64,000 nt of DNA from Strigamia acuminata (GCA_949358305.1 OX442323.1:3224001-3288000), one strand, 5' to 3'; counted from the first letter of the stretch, positions 21,196 through 34,235 are shown. A program made the numbers and translations. The notes: a model not told the origin generated them from the letters alone.

Positions 21196-23140
21196 TCGAT
21201 TTTTATTTTATTTGCGTTTCAATTTAACAATTTCCGCTTAGTCAGCTGCTAGTGTTTCTCCCACTCCGATCTGATATGTTTGAATCTTCGTTTTCGACAT
21301 TAGGTTTATGCCGTTACTTGATGGTGCGTCGTAAAACATCTTTCGCAGACTTGTGGGCGTGTTACATGCGCACTGATGGAAAAGTTTTCCTATTAATACA
21401 AGAGCAAATCCTAGTGCATGGACTCGAAATCGATTCATTCTGACGCAAATGGTAATGGGTGGCAGACATTTGCACAATTTATACATCTTCTTTATAATTA
21501 TCATATTCAGGCTTTGTAAAACGGGAAGTTAAACTTTGATGGCATTGTTGTTGTCATTGCTAGCTGTTACAGTGCTTTTAGCCCGTTTTTTATTTTTTTT
21601 TCCTATTTTTTCTGGCTTGCTCCGCCGTTCCAACCATTTAAATCATTTTGAAGTAATTTGGCTCGTGCGATTCAACTTAGGGTTGACTCGGTCTCTTTTC
21701 TGTCTCTTTTCGCCCTTTCATTCATCTTTTTGGAACTTTTCTTTATATTTCGAGTGAGAAACTTTGATTCCAGCAAAACTGCAGGGGATTTCTCGCAAGA
21801 ATGTCTTCAAGTGAGTTGAATATATTTTTTTTTTTATTTTTTATTTTTTTTTGTGGTGATCGATAAGATTTCGGAGATTTTTGGCAAGGACACATCTTGT
21901 TTACTCTTCGAGTGTGTTGTTTGTTGAAGATTGCGATCACGGTGTAAAAGAAGCAGCTATTTTTGTTACGGAATTAACATAACTCAATTTATTAACGGAA
22001 ATTAACGTAGGGGGCGCTGGATACACACTAAGAAAAGGTCAAGATTTGGCCGATGGAGTTGGACACTCCAGAGAGTGTTTACGTGAGAATTTGTGACAAC
22101 AAAGGGATTTTGAAAGAGAAATAAAGGATCGAGTGGAAATCCTTGGATTTATTTGGAAATCTGAGAAAATTCCATTTTGTGAGCGGCAGGAAAGACACCT
22201 TTATGGGGCTTTTAAGGAAAAATGATGTTAGGTTGGGTTTTTGGGGGAATTCAATTGTTTTTCGGGAGTTGGTTAATTGAGTTTGTTTCGAAGTTTTGAT
22301 TTTGAAAATCAATTTTTAAAAAAAGTAAATTTAGTTTGAAATTGCATTTTGGATTTTAAGGTTTCTGCAGATTTGAGGTTTCCATGTGCGCGTTTGCTCA
22401 TTTATATTCTTTGTTTACACTCGGATGACGTAGAAGTAATTTTTTTTTTTTTTTTTTTTTAAATGTTAAACAAATCAGATGTTTAGAATTTATGTAAATA
22501 TATGGAAATTGAAAAGAAAATAAAATGATTTAGAATTTAATTTGGAAAGCGGTGGTATTTAAATTAAGACAACAGGAAAATTTAATTTGATCGTAAAGAT
22601 AAAATTAATCCGCTTTTTAAGCAAAAAAATTTAATTAAAAAAAATAAAAAAAATTAATTTTTTATTTAAAAATTTAAACGATGCACCAAATGTGAGCAAA
22701 ACTCATTTTATAACATTTTTTGTCTAGTTATGAAATTACAACAAATAAAACATGTTTTTATTGGCTTGTACGAAACCATCGTGCAATAGTTTTGAAAATA
22801 TCATCCTTGCATCAATTCTGCCCCACCCCAGATATTGATTCCACCAAATAAAATATTTATAATAATTTTTTCAAAATTGTGCATGATATAATCCCAAATA
22901 AAAATATAAAATAATAAAAAAAACATTTTTTCCCAGCAAAATATGAAATTCTAAAAATTTTCTTTAATCAAAAAAATATGTTCTTCAATTAATAATAAAC
23001 AAAAAAAACAAAAAAAATAAATAAAAAAAAAACCCAATTTCCGATTCAATAACGAAATGAAAAAAAATTTCCCGTCAGACAAAACAAGCCAAAGAATTAA
23101 AAAATAGAAAAAAAAAATAGAGAGGGAGCGAAGCTTTTCT
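21196..23140. other. noncoding, no gene seen
   Basis: AT-rich sequence with long T and A runs (22440-22460, 22985-23035). Short open frames on both strands lack motif or splice support. Confidence 0.4.
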
Positions 23141-23152
23141 TCTAATCTCAAG

Positions 23153-23345
23153 AAACCATCAAACTGCCAATTTCCTCCGTGTATCCAGAAGACTTAAAAT
23201 GATAAATAACCCTTCGCAACAACTCAACCCCGTGCACCAACAAATCGAACAATTTAAAAGAAAAAAAATTGCCACTGCAGCGCATGAAAACCCAGTTATG
23301 ACAGTGCATGATAACCTTTTGATCCTCAAACGTGGCAATGCCCTG
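23153..23345 (-). CDS. candidate terminal exon, unrecognised
   Basis: A very good acceptor (TTTAATTGCAG) near 23345 opens a minus-strand frame of about 64 residues starting GIATFEDQKVIMHCHNWVFM and ending at a TGA near 23153. The composition looks coding (balanced, no homopolymer tracts), but no partner exon or family was found. Confidence 0.3.
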
Positions 23346-24179
23346 CAATTAAACGAAACAAGAACAATAACCGGCCGAACGGCATTCATTCTCTTTTATT
23401 GATGAACACCGAAACCATAAATTTCTATCCATTTATCAACAACTCTTTCCACCATGTTTTATCGGAAACGCCCTTCTTATTGATTCCGAGCTTGACGGAT
23501 GAAATTTCATACATTTCGAACAATTCCAAAGGTCTTATTTACCTGGTTTCGGAGGTATAACCACGAATTTGGCTATGCCCGCTCATCAGTCACCGAAAAT
23601 AAGCCTCTTTTGGATCTTTCCAGCTCCTAAGGTGGCGATAAAGAATCATCAATATTCGGATTCACGTTGGAAAAGACTAAGAGGCGATCCCGGCCGAGAT
23701 TTATAGTGGAAGCAGTTACTCAGGATTTGTATTTAAAAAAAGAAGAGAAAAAGAATCGTTCCGTATTTATAATCCTTTGAAATATTGATGGTGGGGCGAT
23801 CCGAAGTCTCTTTCCGACGGAAATTGAGCGAAACTATTTCTTTGCTCGACGTATTCGGACAAAAAGAGATATAAAATGGGATTTTGCTTTTCAATTTATC
23901 TAATTGAATGTGAGTTTTAAAATTCCCCTCGGTTTTCGAGTTGAGGGAAGGCGAAACGCGTAATTTAATCAATTATATGGGTTCAATTAAACTAATTAGC
24001 GAACTTCAATTAGCCGACTTGAAGTTTATTTATAAATTCGAGTGGAGAGTTTTAGGTGGCATTGCGATGCGACTGCATCCGTCTTTCAATTAGCCCAGCG
24101 TAGGTAATGCTCATTGGATGTTCCATTCTCGTAATAGGTCACCACAACCTCGAACGTGAGCTAAAACATGGCTAGTGGA

Positions 24180-24371
24180 GAGCGCGCACTCGACGGCTGG
24201 CGGAGTCGACGTACGATGTGTCTGATGAGCGCTCTATGAGTGCTACATTCCGACTCGTGTACCTGTGCACGCTCGCTTAGCTCCCTCGTGTTATCGATGG
24301 CCATTTTATCCGCCTGTTGTTGCTGGAGATCCGTACGGAAAGGAAGTTTTGCAAGTGGAGTTTACACGCTG
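24180..24371 (+). promoter_or_regulatory. probable promoter and 5' leader exon of the plus-strand tetraspan gene
   Basis: A CG-richer stretch ends at a consensus donor (ACGCTG/gtaagttt, donor at 24372). The next good plus-strand acceptor is before 25797. An ATG frame in this exon would hit a stop after splicing, so the exon is probably untranslated. Confidence 0.4.
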
Positions 24372-25831
24372 GTAAGTTTCCATTTGTTTTCTATATGGCG
24401 AGTTTTTAGCACCTTGGGTCACTTTTTGCAATGTTAATTCTACGGCGAGGCGGATTTTTTTACTCGTGTAATTTATTTCGCACAAAGCGCCGCCTTATGC
24501 TTCACTGCACAGCTAGAAAAATGTAGACAATTTTTTAGAAGAATATCGTTTTGCAATTCGCTCTCTCGTGCTTCGCTGCACAGTTTTGTAAAGAAAAAGT
24601 AATATTTTTTAATTTTTTTTTTTTTTACCAAAAAATGCATTGTTTGATGGAAACGTGCGCCGTTAAATAGACGAAACATGCAATGATAATTTCGTTGGCC
24701 ATTACCATGCTTAATTGCACTTGTTTCGTTGTCCTCGTTGTTTAAAATTGAGTTTGCAGCGCTGTGTTGTGAGAGGTCACAGTTGGAGGTATAATAGAAT
24801 AGGAAGTGGTATAAATTCCACATGCAACAATGGCGTGTGATTTATTAACAGGGACGTAAAGGCGGCCATAAAAGAGCCTCGTACAGCGCAAAATTCGAAT
24901 GATTTAAAACGCGTTTTAACAAACCTAGCGCCGAATTTGTGACGAGCGAGCCGATCGGGGATTCCACACGGATTAGCCGACGGATTATTAAGGCGCTTAA
25001 AGCTCGTCCTCATTTCTTGCGAGCGAAAGAAATGTAGCTCGTTATTAGCCGTGACAGCTGACACGCGTTAGCAGCACGAGAGAGGTTCGTAAGACGAGAT
25101 TTGGCGGATTTAAGCCGAGAGAATGTGTGGAAGGTCACTATCGAATGACGAGCAACAACGGACGATGTCCGCGTCCTCGCTATCACTAATAATGCGTCCA
25201 ATCTGGCGCAATCTCGTGTAGGAAAGCTAGCACCGATGGCTGCGGAGATGGCAGACCTTATCAGTGTTTGTTTAGAGTGAAATGCCTTTTAAACCGTGAG
25301 CGAAGTCGGCGCATAATTGGCGCCACTGCGACAATGAAGTAAATTGATAAAGAAAAGAGTGAAAGGGGCAACGCGGGCTCTTAAGTTGGCGCCGTTTTCT
25401 CGTGTTTTCATTAGCACACTCTCAAGATTGTGCTCCTGTTTATTTAGATTGACCTAAACGTTCCGTAAGGGTCGAATAAAGATGTTTGTCTAAGATATAC
25501 ATTAATATTTAACGAGATAATGACATTTTAGATGATTTAAATTTTGAAATAAATTCATTTTGTACGCGTAGAAATTGATTACCTGAGTCTCCGACAGAGA
25601 GGAGTTTAATTTAATTTATCGGTGAAGTGCAGGGAAGCTCGAGGGGGCAAAAGATGAAAAATGGTCTTAAAATGCCCTTAAATCCTCGTGGCGTGGGTTT
25701 TGCTTGTTTATTTTATTAAAAAGTTTAATTAAGAAATGTTTTTTAAAAAAAAATATTTTTTTTTTTTTTTTTTTTAGATTTATTACTCTATTTTAGTGGT
25801 GGGTGGCACGTTCGAAGTGGATTCGATCGTA

Positions 25832-27750
25832 ATGTCGCACGATAACGAGACAATAATGTCGCCAAATTCGGAGAGCCATGCAAGTGGTAAGTCTAAGTGC
25901 GTCGTTGTCCCATGTGTCTAATTGAGGAACAAATACACGCCGTTGCTTATCCTAACATGTGCTCGAATGGCCTTGTTTGCTCGGAGAGGCTGAATTTGCC
26001 CGTTTCTTGCCTTCGCCGAGCAATTACGGTGAGAAACTGTTGTTGATTTCTGCTCTTTGTTTTTCTAGCTGCTCCGTTGTCGTTTACAATCTTCGTGTTG
26101 GTTTGTGCCGGGGCGTCTGTTCTGGCGTCGATAGTTCTACTTGTTGGGCTTTGCGTGGTGAGGAAATATTTTTTTTTTGGTGGGGAATTGTTTTTATTTT
26201 TATTTTTGAATTATAATGCATTTTTGGATACGTGATTTTGAGTGTTGTGTGCCTTTAATGTCTGTTTGTTTACCCTCTATTTTTAGGACAATCGTTTGAT
26301 GTTGTTGCCATGGATAAGCTGCATTACCACGACGACTGCAATTTGCTTTGTTTATTCCGTTTTCATGATGGCTAGTGCGGTGAGTTGAGGAGGTTTGAAA
26401 TTGAATGGTTTTTATTTTTGTGTTTTTATTTTATTTTGTTGTTGATGAATCTATTTTCAGTCGTTTCAGCCGTTTTTAGCAGCGGTGTTTGCGTTGGATT
26501 TTTTCTTGTCTTTACTAAATGTAAATAAAGGTTGCGAGGAAAGAATATATTGTTGATTTAGTGTCATCTCGTTATAACGAAATCAAAGAAATTGTGGAAA
26601 ATTGGTCGTTGCAAGGAGGATATTCATTATAACGAAATTTGCAATAAAGTTAATTAAACGTTACAATTTTTGTTTTTTAATAATTTAGTGGAATCGCGTT
26701 ATAATGAAATGCAATAATCCAGAAAAATAACTCCTCGTTTGATAAATATTCATTATAACGAAATTTCCAATCAATGTAATTAAAAGTTACATTTTTTTTT
26801 AGTAATTTAGTGTAATCTTGTTATAACGAAATACAATCATCCAGGGAAATAAATCCTTGCAAGGAAAATATTCATTATAACGAAATTTCCAATCAAAAAT
26901 TACAAAATTAATTATCATATAATCTCGTTATAATGAGATACACTTATTGGAAATTTTCATTACAACGAAATTAAATAAATAAACGTTGAAAAACATTTTA
27001 TAAGAATTTAATTAACAAATTTAATCGGATCTGATCGTATTTCTTACAACGAGAAATTCTTTCTTTCTAAAATTCGCTCTAACGAGACGGAAAAATCATA
27101 AATTCATGAAAAATGTCTAATTTCTCAGGTATACTGCCTTTTATGCGTGATTTCGCAATACCAAGAGTACAAAGCCGGGCGTGGATACTCAGAGGACATT
27201 TCCGGATTTTATCAAGTTAGTCTTATTAAAAAAAAATAAAAATAAAAATAAAAAAAAGAGTAAAAAATACGATTCTATTCTTTTTCTGTCCTTTTTCATA
27301 AAGCCTCCAATCAAACGCGACTCTTGGGTTTCAAAGTTTTATAGCAGTAAGCGGACAGAAGCAATTCTAAAGGAAAAAAACGCGTTTAGTTCTGCAGGTG
27401 GCCTGACAAACAGTAAAGAAAGAAATCGCGAAGCGAAAACACTCCTCGTCGCTGACGACGAGCCATCTGCGACAGAGGGCAATAAACGGCGCTCCAAACC
27501 GCGGATACACTTTCAAGAACCGGAAGACGACATCAGTTGCAACCTATCATCAAGTCGTTACGGGGGTCTCGTCCTCAAAGACAGTCCTAGTACTGACACC
27601 ACCTCGTCCAAGTTGCTTAGTGATAATTCGCCGCGCCCAAAAAATAAACACGTTCAGTTCAGTGCGACCGAAGACGACGAGTCGTCGTCGGCGGGAATTG
27701 GTGAATTGGAGCCGGTGGCGCACAACGAGCTGGCTCCGCCGCCATATTGA
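25832..27750 (+). CDS. tetraspan membrane protein, DUF4728/MTP-LAPTM-like, with PPPY tail
   Basis: Exons 25832-25886, 26070-26158, 26287-26379, 26461-26520, 27129-27215 and 27304-27750 join in phase to give 276 residues. Hydrophobic segments are SFTIFVLVCAGASVLASIV, then LLPWISCITTTTAICFVYSV, then FLAAVFALDFFLSLLN running into VYCLLCVISQYQEY. A 150-residue hydrophilic, Ser- and acid-rich tail ends PPPY, a PY motif of the type bound by WW domains of NEDD4 ligases and also found at the end of LAPTM4 proteins. The R-x-LLPW motif between segments and the YCLL-x-V-x-x-YQE motif fit the DUF4728/MTP-LAPTM superfamily of endosomal or septate-junction tetraspans. Intron positions match the gene at 36-43 kb. 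Family call moderate, gene model strong. Confidence 0.75.
26550..27090. repeat. repeat of ATTATAACGAAATT words in tetraspan intron 4
   Basis: The 608-bp intron is largely made of degenerate units such as TTCATTATAACGAAATTTCC and their inverted form CGTTATAACGAAAT. Confidence 0.7.
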
Positions 27751-29194
27751 GAAATTTTGGTGAAAAGTGATTTATTCTTATGTGATAATTGATGGGAAAG
27801 GGAAAATTGTTTGCTCAAACAGTGTTTAAACTATGAAACAGTGATCTTAAATATATTAGATTTTTATTGACTGTTGATGGTTTTCTACTCGTGGTGTCGT
27901 CTGGTGGGAAATTTGGAACTTATAGTTTGTCTCGCTAGATGGAGATATTGAGTTGTCGTGTTTATTTTGTATGACATGGTGTATAGTTTATTGGATATTC
28001 GTTTTAATATCATATGTTTCAGTATCGAAAATAAGCTTTTTTTATATAAAACTATTTTCAAAGTGTAAGTAAATTTGAATTACTAAACAAACGAGGCTAC
28101 GGGGCTGTCACTGTGGGCGAACGGCTCCGTCCTTTGTCCACGATGAAATCGCCGGTGATCTTCGTGCCGATGCTTTAAGGTAAGAAACTTCGAAGATTGA
28201 TGCAAATAATCGACGTTTGAATGGTTTAAACAAGTTTTATTCGATTTTTTAGTTAGTAATCAACGCGTAGAGGTGTTTTTGAACTTTTGAAGTAATAACG
28301 TTTGAATCGAAAGCACTAGATGGCGCCAAAGCGCCGACATATTGGATTTCACAAAGAAAACCGTTGGATTTAGGTAATGTACAACGTCCTAGTTTTAAGA
28401 TCTCCAAATCTCCAAACATTTTTCTATTTCACAATGATCTGCAGCTAATTAAAATCTAAATATAGATTAGACTAAAATTTAATTAAACCATCGGTTTCAA
28501 GAGTTAATTCCACTGATTAAGTGTGCTTAAAACATCAAATAAATGAAATTAAAGCCGAAAAATAGAAAGAAAAATGGCAACGAGATGAAAGAAAGAAGTA
28601 TAGTAAACATTTGCACTCGCCTGAGATGAAGTAGACGTGTCGCAAGTCGTGTTGTGGAATATAGTTATTTTGAATTTTGTATGCATCAGTCTCAGTCTTG
28701 TCGATTTCAAGTGGATTTCATTTTGAAAATAGCATTTGAAGCAGCAGTTCGCACTGTTAACCAAGCAGAACTCGTATTGTGCCGAGTGAATCCACCTCCC
28801 CATGAGGTTTGCTCTCTTTAGGTGAAGTTGTCGTAAAATAGAAGTGAATTTATGTGCTCAGTCGATGGAGAATGTGCATCGAGGAATCACCATCTTCCTT
28901 CCTACGTTGGGGTTTTAACCCCTACAGCAAACAGTCAATAGTCTGGCAAAGGAAATGTTGCTAAACTTTATTTCCACACTCTGAGTGGAAAGTTGCAAGA
29001 TTTCGTTTCGTGGAAAATCGTCATTGGTATCTGGATATTAATATGTCGCTTATGACTGGCGGTCAATTACGTCTCCGATTTTGGCTGAATTTATTTGGGA
29101 AAAAATAAAATAATAAAAATAAGAATAATTTGCCAGAAGTTGCAAATTTGCCATGAAAGTGCGGCGAATTTGTTAATGTCATTAAAACTACTAC

Positions 29195-29248
<54 letters not shown>

Positions 29249-30820
29249 ATAGAAAGTGCGCATTGAGATAGATGTTTATACGTATTTTAGTTAGTTAATA
29301 AAACGTAAAAATTGCACCACTAACCGCAAAGGAATTCCAACAAGTCGTCAAAGCTTGACAGTAACTGTCAGTACGAATATCATTTTTCATGTTTCATTCG
29401 TCGCACCTGTGGTTACGTTGAAAAATGTGCTGTCCACTTCCATAACCAATGTGATATAGGCTTAAAAATGACGTCGTTAAAAATGCATCTATCCGAAGAG
29501 TGGCGTGACTAATAACTATTGCAGATAAGACATTAATTTCTAACGAGGTGCTAATTGGAGGATTTCCAGATTCCAATAGTTTGTAGTGTCATTTTCCAGA
29601 AATCTCCAACGAGTGAAATAGTTGTGGTTGTTGATTCGCAGTAAGAAGTTCGTTTTTTCTTAATGCAGATGCAAGCTGCTTAACTTGACATGAGAAATAG
29701 GAACATGTTGCTAAGTAGCAAGAACAGAATTAGTTTTAATTGTTTATTTAAAGACATTTTAGATGTTCTTTTTTTATTTTTAGTTTTCGTTTGTTTAGAA
29801 TTTAAATCCTTGTTAGCAGAATCTATTTGGCATTTGAATTTCTTTTGCAAAGAGGAAAGTCAACATCATTTAATTTTTCTCTCGTGAACTCCGATGCTAC
29901 CTTTCTTTTGGACGTGGATTCAATTCCAAGTAATGGATTCACTTCAATTTTTTTTTTTACCGTATGTGGATTATTTGTTTTTTGGTTGTTAGCGTAGATG
30001 GAAATACGAACATAGGAAATGCAAAGGTCAATCCTATTTTTTTTTTCGTTTTAAATTGAATTTATAAACTGCTGGATTGAGTTTTTATGACATTTGCAGA
30101 GGAAGCCGGTTTATTAGATTGAGATTTTTTTAAAAAAAAAATGCATTTGGTTGTTTGTAGCTTAGAATGAAGGAGTTTTCTTAAGTAATTTGCATGTTGA
30201 GTTTGCAATAAAGCGGGATCATGATCACATTGCTACGTGGTAAATTGGCAGCAACGTGTGTGATTGGCAGGTCATTCTGTAGGTTGCAGGGATGACTGCA
30301 AGACGGTGTTGTGTGTATATTTACTTGAATGGCGTATCTATTAATGGCGTGTGTGCGGGTGAAATGGCAGGGTGGGTTGGGTTCGTACAAACAGCTAAGA
30401 TTGGAGAGCGTGAATGTTATTCGGAGCGAAAAGTGACAGATGACAAAGTGATGGGAACTTTGAGTACACTAACAATGCTTAGAGATGCATTGCCACGAGA
30501 GCACTGGAAGAATAGTGTTTCCAAATCTTTGTTATCAGTGTTAAATTACTTTACAAGACAATCAATCATTTTTATTGTTTTTTATTTTTATTTTTTGCAG
30601 TGTTGATGCATGGTCAGAAGTACATCAACAGCTGAAATTACTTATATATGGCCAAGAAATACATATATAGGTAGATTTAAACAGTAAGTACGTCGTTTCG
30701 ATGATGATTTTATGTAAAGCCGATGGTTTGCGCTCGATATCTTGATGCTAAAATCAAACTGAAAAAATTCAGTCTGCGCAAACAAACAACAAATCCGTGA
30801 TTTTTAGAAATAATAACATG
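27751..30820. other. mostly noncoding; one candidate leader exon and a microsatellite
   Basis: At 28100-28179 a plus-strand stretch with CG-richer sequence ends at a good donor (TTTAAG/gtaagaaa). Its only ATG frame stops after 11 codons, so it may be an untranslated first exon of an unseen gene. At 29188-29247 there is a TTA microsatellite. Other open frames lack support. Confidence 0.35.
29188..29247. repeat. TTA/ATT microsatellite
   Basis: About 20 uninterrupted trinucleotide copies. Confidence 0.95.
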
Positions 30821-30822
30821 TA

Positions 30823-31176
30823 CAGTAGAGCATAGATTATTGGAACACCGGTTCAGGGCTGGACTGGGTACAAATTTAGTGCCGGGAAATCTGGATGTTT
30901 GGGCCACAATTAATAAAGTTAGGACGGGCCACAGCGGTATTGGCCACCGGGCCAGTCCAGCACTGCACCGGTCATCCGAACAGCGGTGACCGATTTTTTT
31001 TAACGATGGTAATCGAATTTTTAATCTTTTTTGTCCGTTTTTGATTGCTTTTTAACAATGTTTGATTTTTATATGCTGTACAGTGTGTATAAAAACGTAA
31101 TGTTCGATAATGCAAACAAATCGGTTTTATGAACACTTGTGTCTCCCAATTAGTTCTGGTAATCGATGCTCTACTG
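30823..31176. mobile_element. pogo/Tigger-like MITE, copy A
   Basis: The left end CAGTAGAGCATAGATTATTG and the right end, read inverted, CAGTAGAGCATCGATTACCA form terminal inverted repeats. The interior shares CAAATCGGTTTTATGAACAC with copy B at 31396-32243. It contains a hAT-like insertion at 30854-30965. Ends of the form CAGTAGA..CGATTATCC are typical of pogo/Tigger elements. Confidence 0.7.
30854..30965. mobile_element. 112-bp hAT-like insertion inside the pogo-like element
   Basis: The ends are CAGGGCTGGACTGG and, inverted, CAGTGCTGGACTGG. Flanking 8-bp duplications CACCGGTT (30846-30853) and CACCGGTC (30966-30973) fit a hAT target duplication with one later change. Confidence 0.75.
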
Positions 31177-31395
31177 CAAGAAACAATTTTAGAATTTCGT
31201 GCTTTAGTGTGCAAAATATTGAATTTAGTGTATATAATTCAATATAAACATCAAGATATCGGGTGGCAAGATAGGATCGAAACGTTAGGCATTCTAAACG
31301 ATGAGAATAGTACAGTAGAGGGTTTCTCTACCGGTATTTACCGGTATCAAAAACCGGTATTTTCTTTAAAAAACCGAATGCCGAATACCGTCTTT

Positions 31396-32243
31396 AGTAG
31401 AGCGTCGATTATCCAAACGACCGGTTAACCGAACAGCAGTGATCGACTTTTTAACACTAGAAAGGCCAGAGCGGTCATTTTGACCGCAATAGCTGTTTTA
31501 AACAGCTGTAGCAATAAACCCAATGGGTTTACAATGCTGGTATTTTTTCACTTTTACTGATTTATGATACTTTACATCATAAATCAGCAAACGTGGCATT
31601 TTTCTTCCAAGAAAATTTTTAAAAAAGAGAATTTACCTAGAAAGGCCAAATGCGGTCAAAATGACCGCTTGAAACAACGCTGCACAAGACGTGCACGAAA
31701 CGTGGACAAAACGCACACAAATCGTGCAAAATACATAAACAATACGTGTATCTTGCGTTTTGTTATCAAATTGACCAGTAACACGCCAAATATGCGAAGA
31801 AAATAGCAAAACAAAAATTGATGGTTTTTATAAAACCTGATGAAATTAAATTTCCGTTTTCAATTTTATCAGATTTTATAAAAACCATCAATTTTTGTTT
31901 TGCTATTTTCTTCGCATATTTGGCGTGTTACTGATTAATTTGATGGCAAAATTCAAGATACACGTATTGTTCATGTATTTTGCACGATTTGTGCGCGTTT
32001 TGTCCACGTTTCGTGCATGTCTTGTGCAGTTGTTTCAAGCGGTCATTTTGACCGCATTTGGCTTTTCTAGGTAGGCGGAAATTCCGGCCTTTCTAGTGTT
32101 AATCGATTTTTGAGTCGATTTTAATCGATTTTTTGTTTTCATACACAATGCAGTATGTGTATAAAGCTAATGACTGATTATGCGAACAAATTGGTTTTAT
32201 GAACACCCACGTCCCCGATCAGTTCGGATAATTGACGCTCTAC
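31396..32243. mobile_element. pogo/Tigger-like MITE, copy B
   Basis: The left end AGTAGAGCGTCGATTATCCA and the right end GATAATTGACGCTCTACT are inverted repeats. The element is split by the piggyBac-like foldback at 31455-32098. Confidence 0.7.
31455..32098. mobile_element. piggyBac-like foldback MITE with TTAA target duplication
   Basis: TTAA at 31451-31454 and 32099-32102 flanks 13-bp inverted ends CACTAGAAAGGCC. Inside, 31636-31848 and 31863-32072 form a nearly perfect inverted repeat of about 210 bp with a loop of about 15 bp. The words GCGGTCATTTTGACCGC form smaller palindromes near each end. Insertion into TTAA marks piggyBac-type mobilisation. Confidence 0.8.
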
Positions 32244-32251
32244 TTTAAGTA

Positions 32252-32410
32252 CAGTGAACTCCTCAACTGGATATAGGCGTGTCCACCAAAAAGTGCTCAA
32301 TGTCTGTCCTAGAGTGTATTTTCTTTTTTGTACTATCGGCCTTTAAAGGAGTTTTACCAGGTCTAGAGGGGTGTCTGGTTTTCAGTATCCTGTCTTAAGG
32401 GAATCCACTG
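32252..32410. mobile_element. short pogo-like MITE
   Basis: TA-flanked ends CAGTGAACTCCTCA (left) and inverted CAGTGGATTCCCTT (right), about 160 bp. Confidence 0.5.
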
Positions 32411-32853
32411 TAATCACATTGACAAATAGATAAAAATTTGGAAAAAATCCGAATGATTGAATTGCACATAAGGTAATGAAATGTTTCGAAGACGTTATCT
32501 GAAACGGAATCGCATGAGGTTTTAAAATCCGTGTTGATGCCTGAAGACACTGAGGGAGCATGGTTTATCCATTTTATACTAACCAGACTATACTGCCATT
32601 TGAACACTAGGCAAGCAACATTAAGACACGTGTGCGCAGAATCTGAATGAGCTTTTAAAATGTGTGTGAAGGCATTGCTAAGGTATGGAGATAGGGGAAC
32701 TGTTGGCGGGTCTCCATCTACTATTATGTAAACTATGTCCATTTCAGAGTTGGCAATTTTGGAAAAAGAAGAAGTGGAACTCGAATATTGCCTAATTCTC
32801 TTTTTGCGGTACAAGTTCTTTGAAATGAGATGCAATTCAACTTGGTTTTTCAT
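32395..32853 (-). other. 152-codon open frame, unrecognised
   Basis: It starts at a true ATG and is long for this AT-rich sequence, but its last part overlaps the MITE end and no motif is recognised. It could be a transposon-derived fragment. Confidence 0.2.
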
Positions 32854-32859
32854 TAAGGC

Positions 32860-33945
32860 CCAAAAAAAATTTATTGAATTTTCTGCCGGTGGGAAGAAAT
32901 GTGATCTTCCAAAAAAATCTGAATCTCCTTCTAAAGTTAATTAACATTTTTTTTCCATTATCTAAATACCGAGTTCTACATTTCAACTGATTATTTGTAA
33001 AACAAAAATACAGCAAATCTGATACGTCACTCGAATAAATTTTTTTATTTCGCATATTTCAATTTTTTTTTTGCATATATTGGAATTTTTGGTGCATATT
33101 ATATGCGAATATAACGAAATTTATTTTGCATGTATATCCGGGGTCTAGTCATGCAGAAGCGCTGAGAAATAGACAGAGCTGATGTTGATAAGAGTAATTG
33201 GATCAAATATTATTTGTCCATCAATTTCATATCAGCAGAAATTCGTTTCATTAATGAGGCACATGAATAATGAATCAGCCCATTATAATGGCTTATTAGA
33301 TAGTACGCCGTTGGTCACAACTAATGTCTTATCAACAAAATTAAAATTCATTAAAAACAATGTTTGCGCAGTTAAAAATCACAGAAATTATTGGAAAATT
33401 ATTCAAAAGCCGTTATGCTAATGTCGGATGTCATTCCCACATATTTGAGAAAAGCCAATCGATTACACATGAGCCCATTTTCAGATAACGAGTAACGTCT
33501 TCCTGTTAGCGAGAAATAAGGAGGAGACAAGAATGATTAGATACAAGAGAAAAAATTGATTTTATCTCTCCACTAAAATGACATGACACATTAATTTTGA
33601 TGACACTAACAAATTGCCGCAAATGCTCTCATGCCACCTGGTTTACCAACAGCAAATAGCACACCTTTTTACTTTCACTTTCATGTAATTATAATTTAAA
33701 ATTGTTTAAATTGGCCTAATCAAGGGCGTCTCTTCATTTAGTCATCGAGTTAGGAAAAAAATATAAAAAAAAGCTTCAACGTGAGGCGGACGCAGCCTAA
33801 AAAACGCGGCGGCGAAATGAAGCGACTTCTAATCAAGCCTTTCGAGAAGATGATTCAGTCATCTAAAGGCATGATTACGTCGTCATCTTTTCTAAAACTT
33901 GGGAAGAACATCTGGTACACGTCTTTATTCATCACATCAGCTAGC
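32860..33945. other. noncoding, no gene seen
   Basis: AT-rich sequence without recognisable repeats or exons. Confidence 0.4.
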
Positions 33946-33947
33946 AC

Positions 33948-34235
33948 AGGGTTTCCCAAACTGTGAGGCGGGAGCTGATTTTTGGTGGGGCGCAAGGACA
34001 CAATTGTAACAATCTAACTAACTTGTAGACATGACGGCCCCCCTAGAATAGTGCACTTGTCTTGTCGCCTAGAAGGGTCTATTCTATCTAGACAATACAT
34101 AAGTGCCAAATTCAAATCATTTCAGTTTGTGTGCTTAGAATCTATTATATTATGGATATTTAGTAGTACATTTTTGAAAAATTTAATGCACCGGTAGATG
34201 AAGTGAGGCGCGGAAGATCACCTTGACAACATTAA
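33948..34235. mobile_element. hAT relic, left end
   Basis: It begins CACAGGGTTTCCCAAACTGT, a hAT-type terminus. GCACCGGTAGATGAAGTG and AACAATCTAACTAACTTGTA are shared with the relic at 61990-62259. The right end is missing. Confidence 0.6.
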
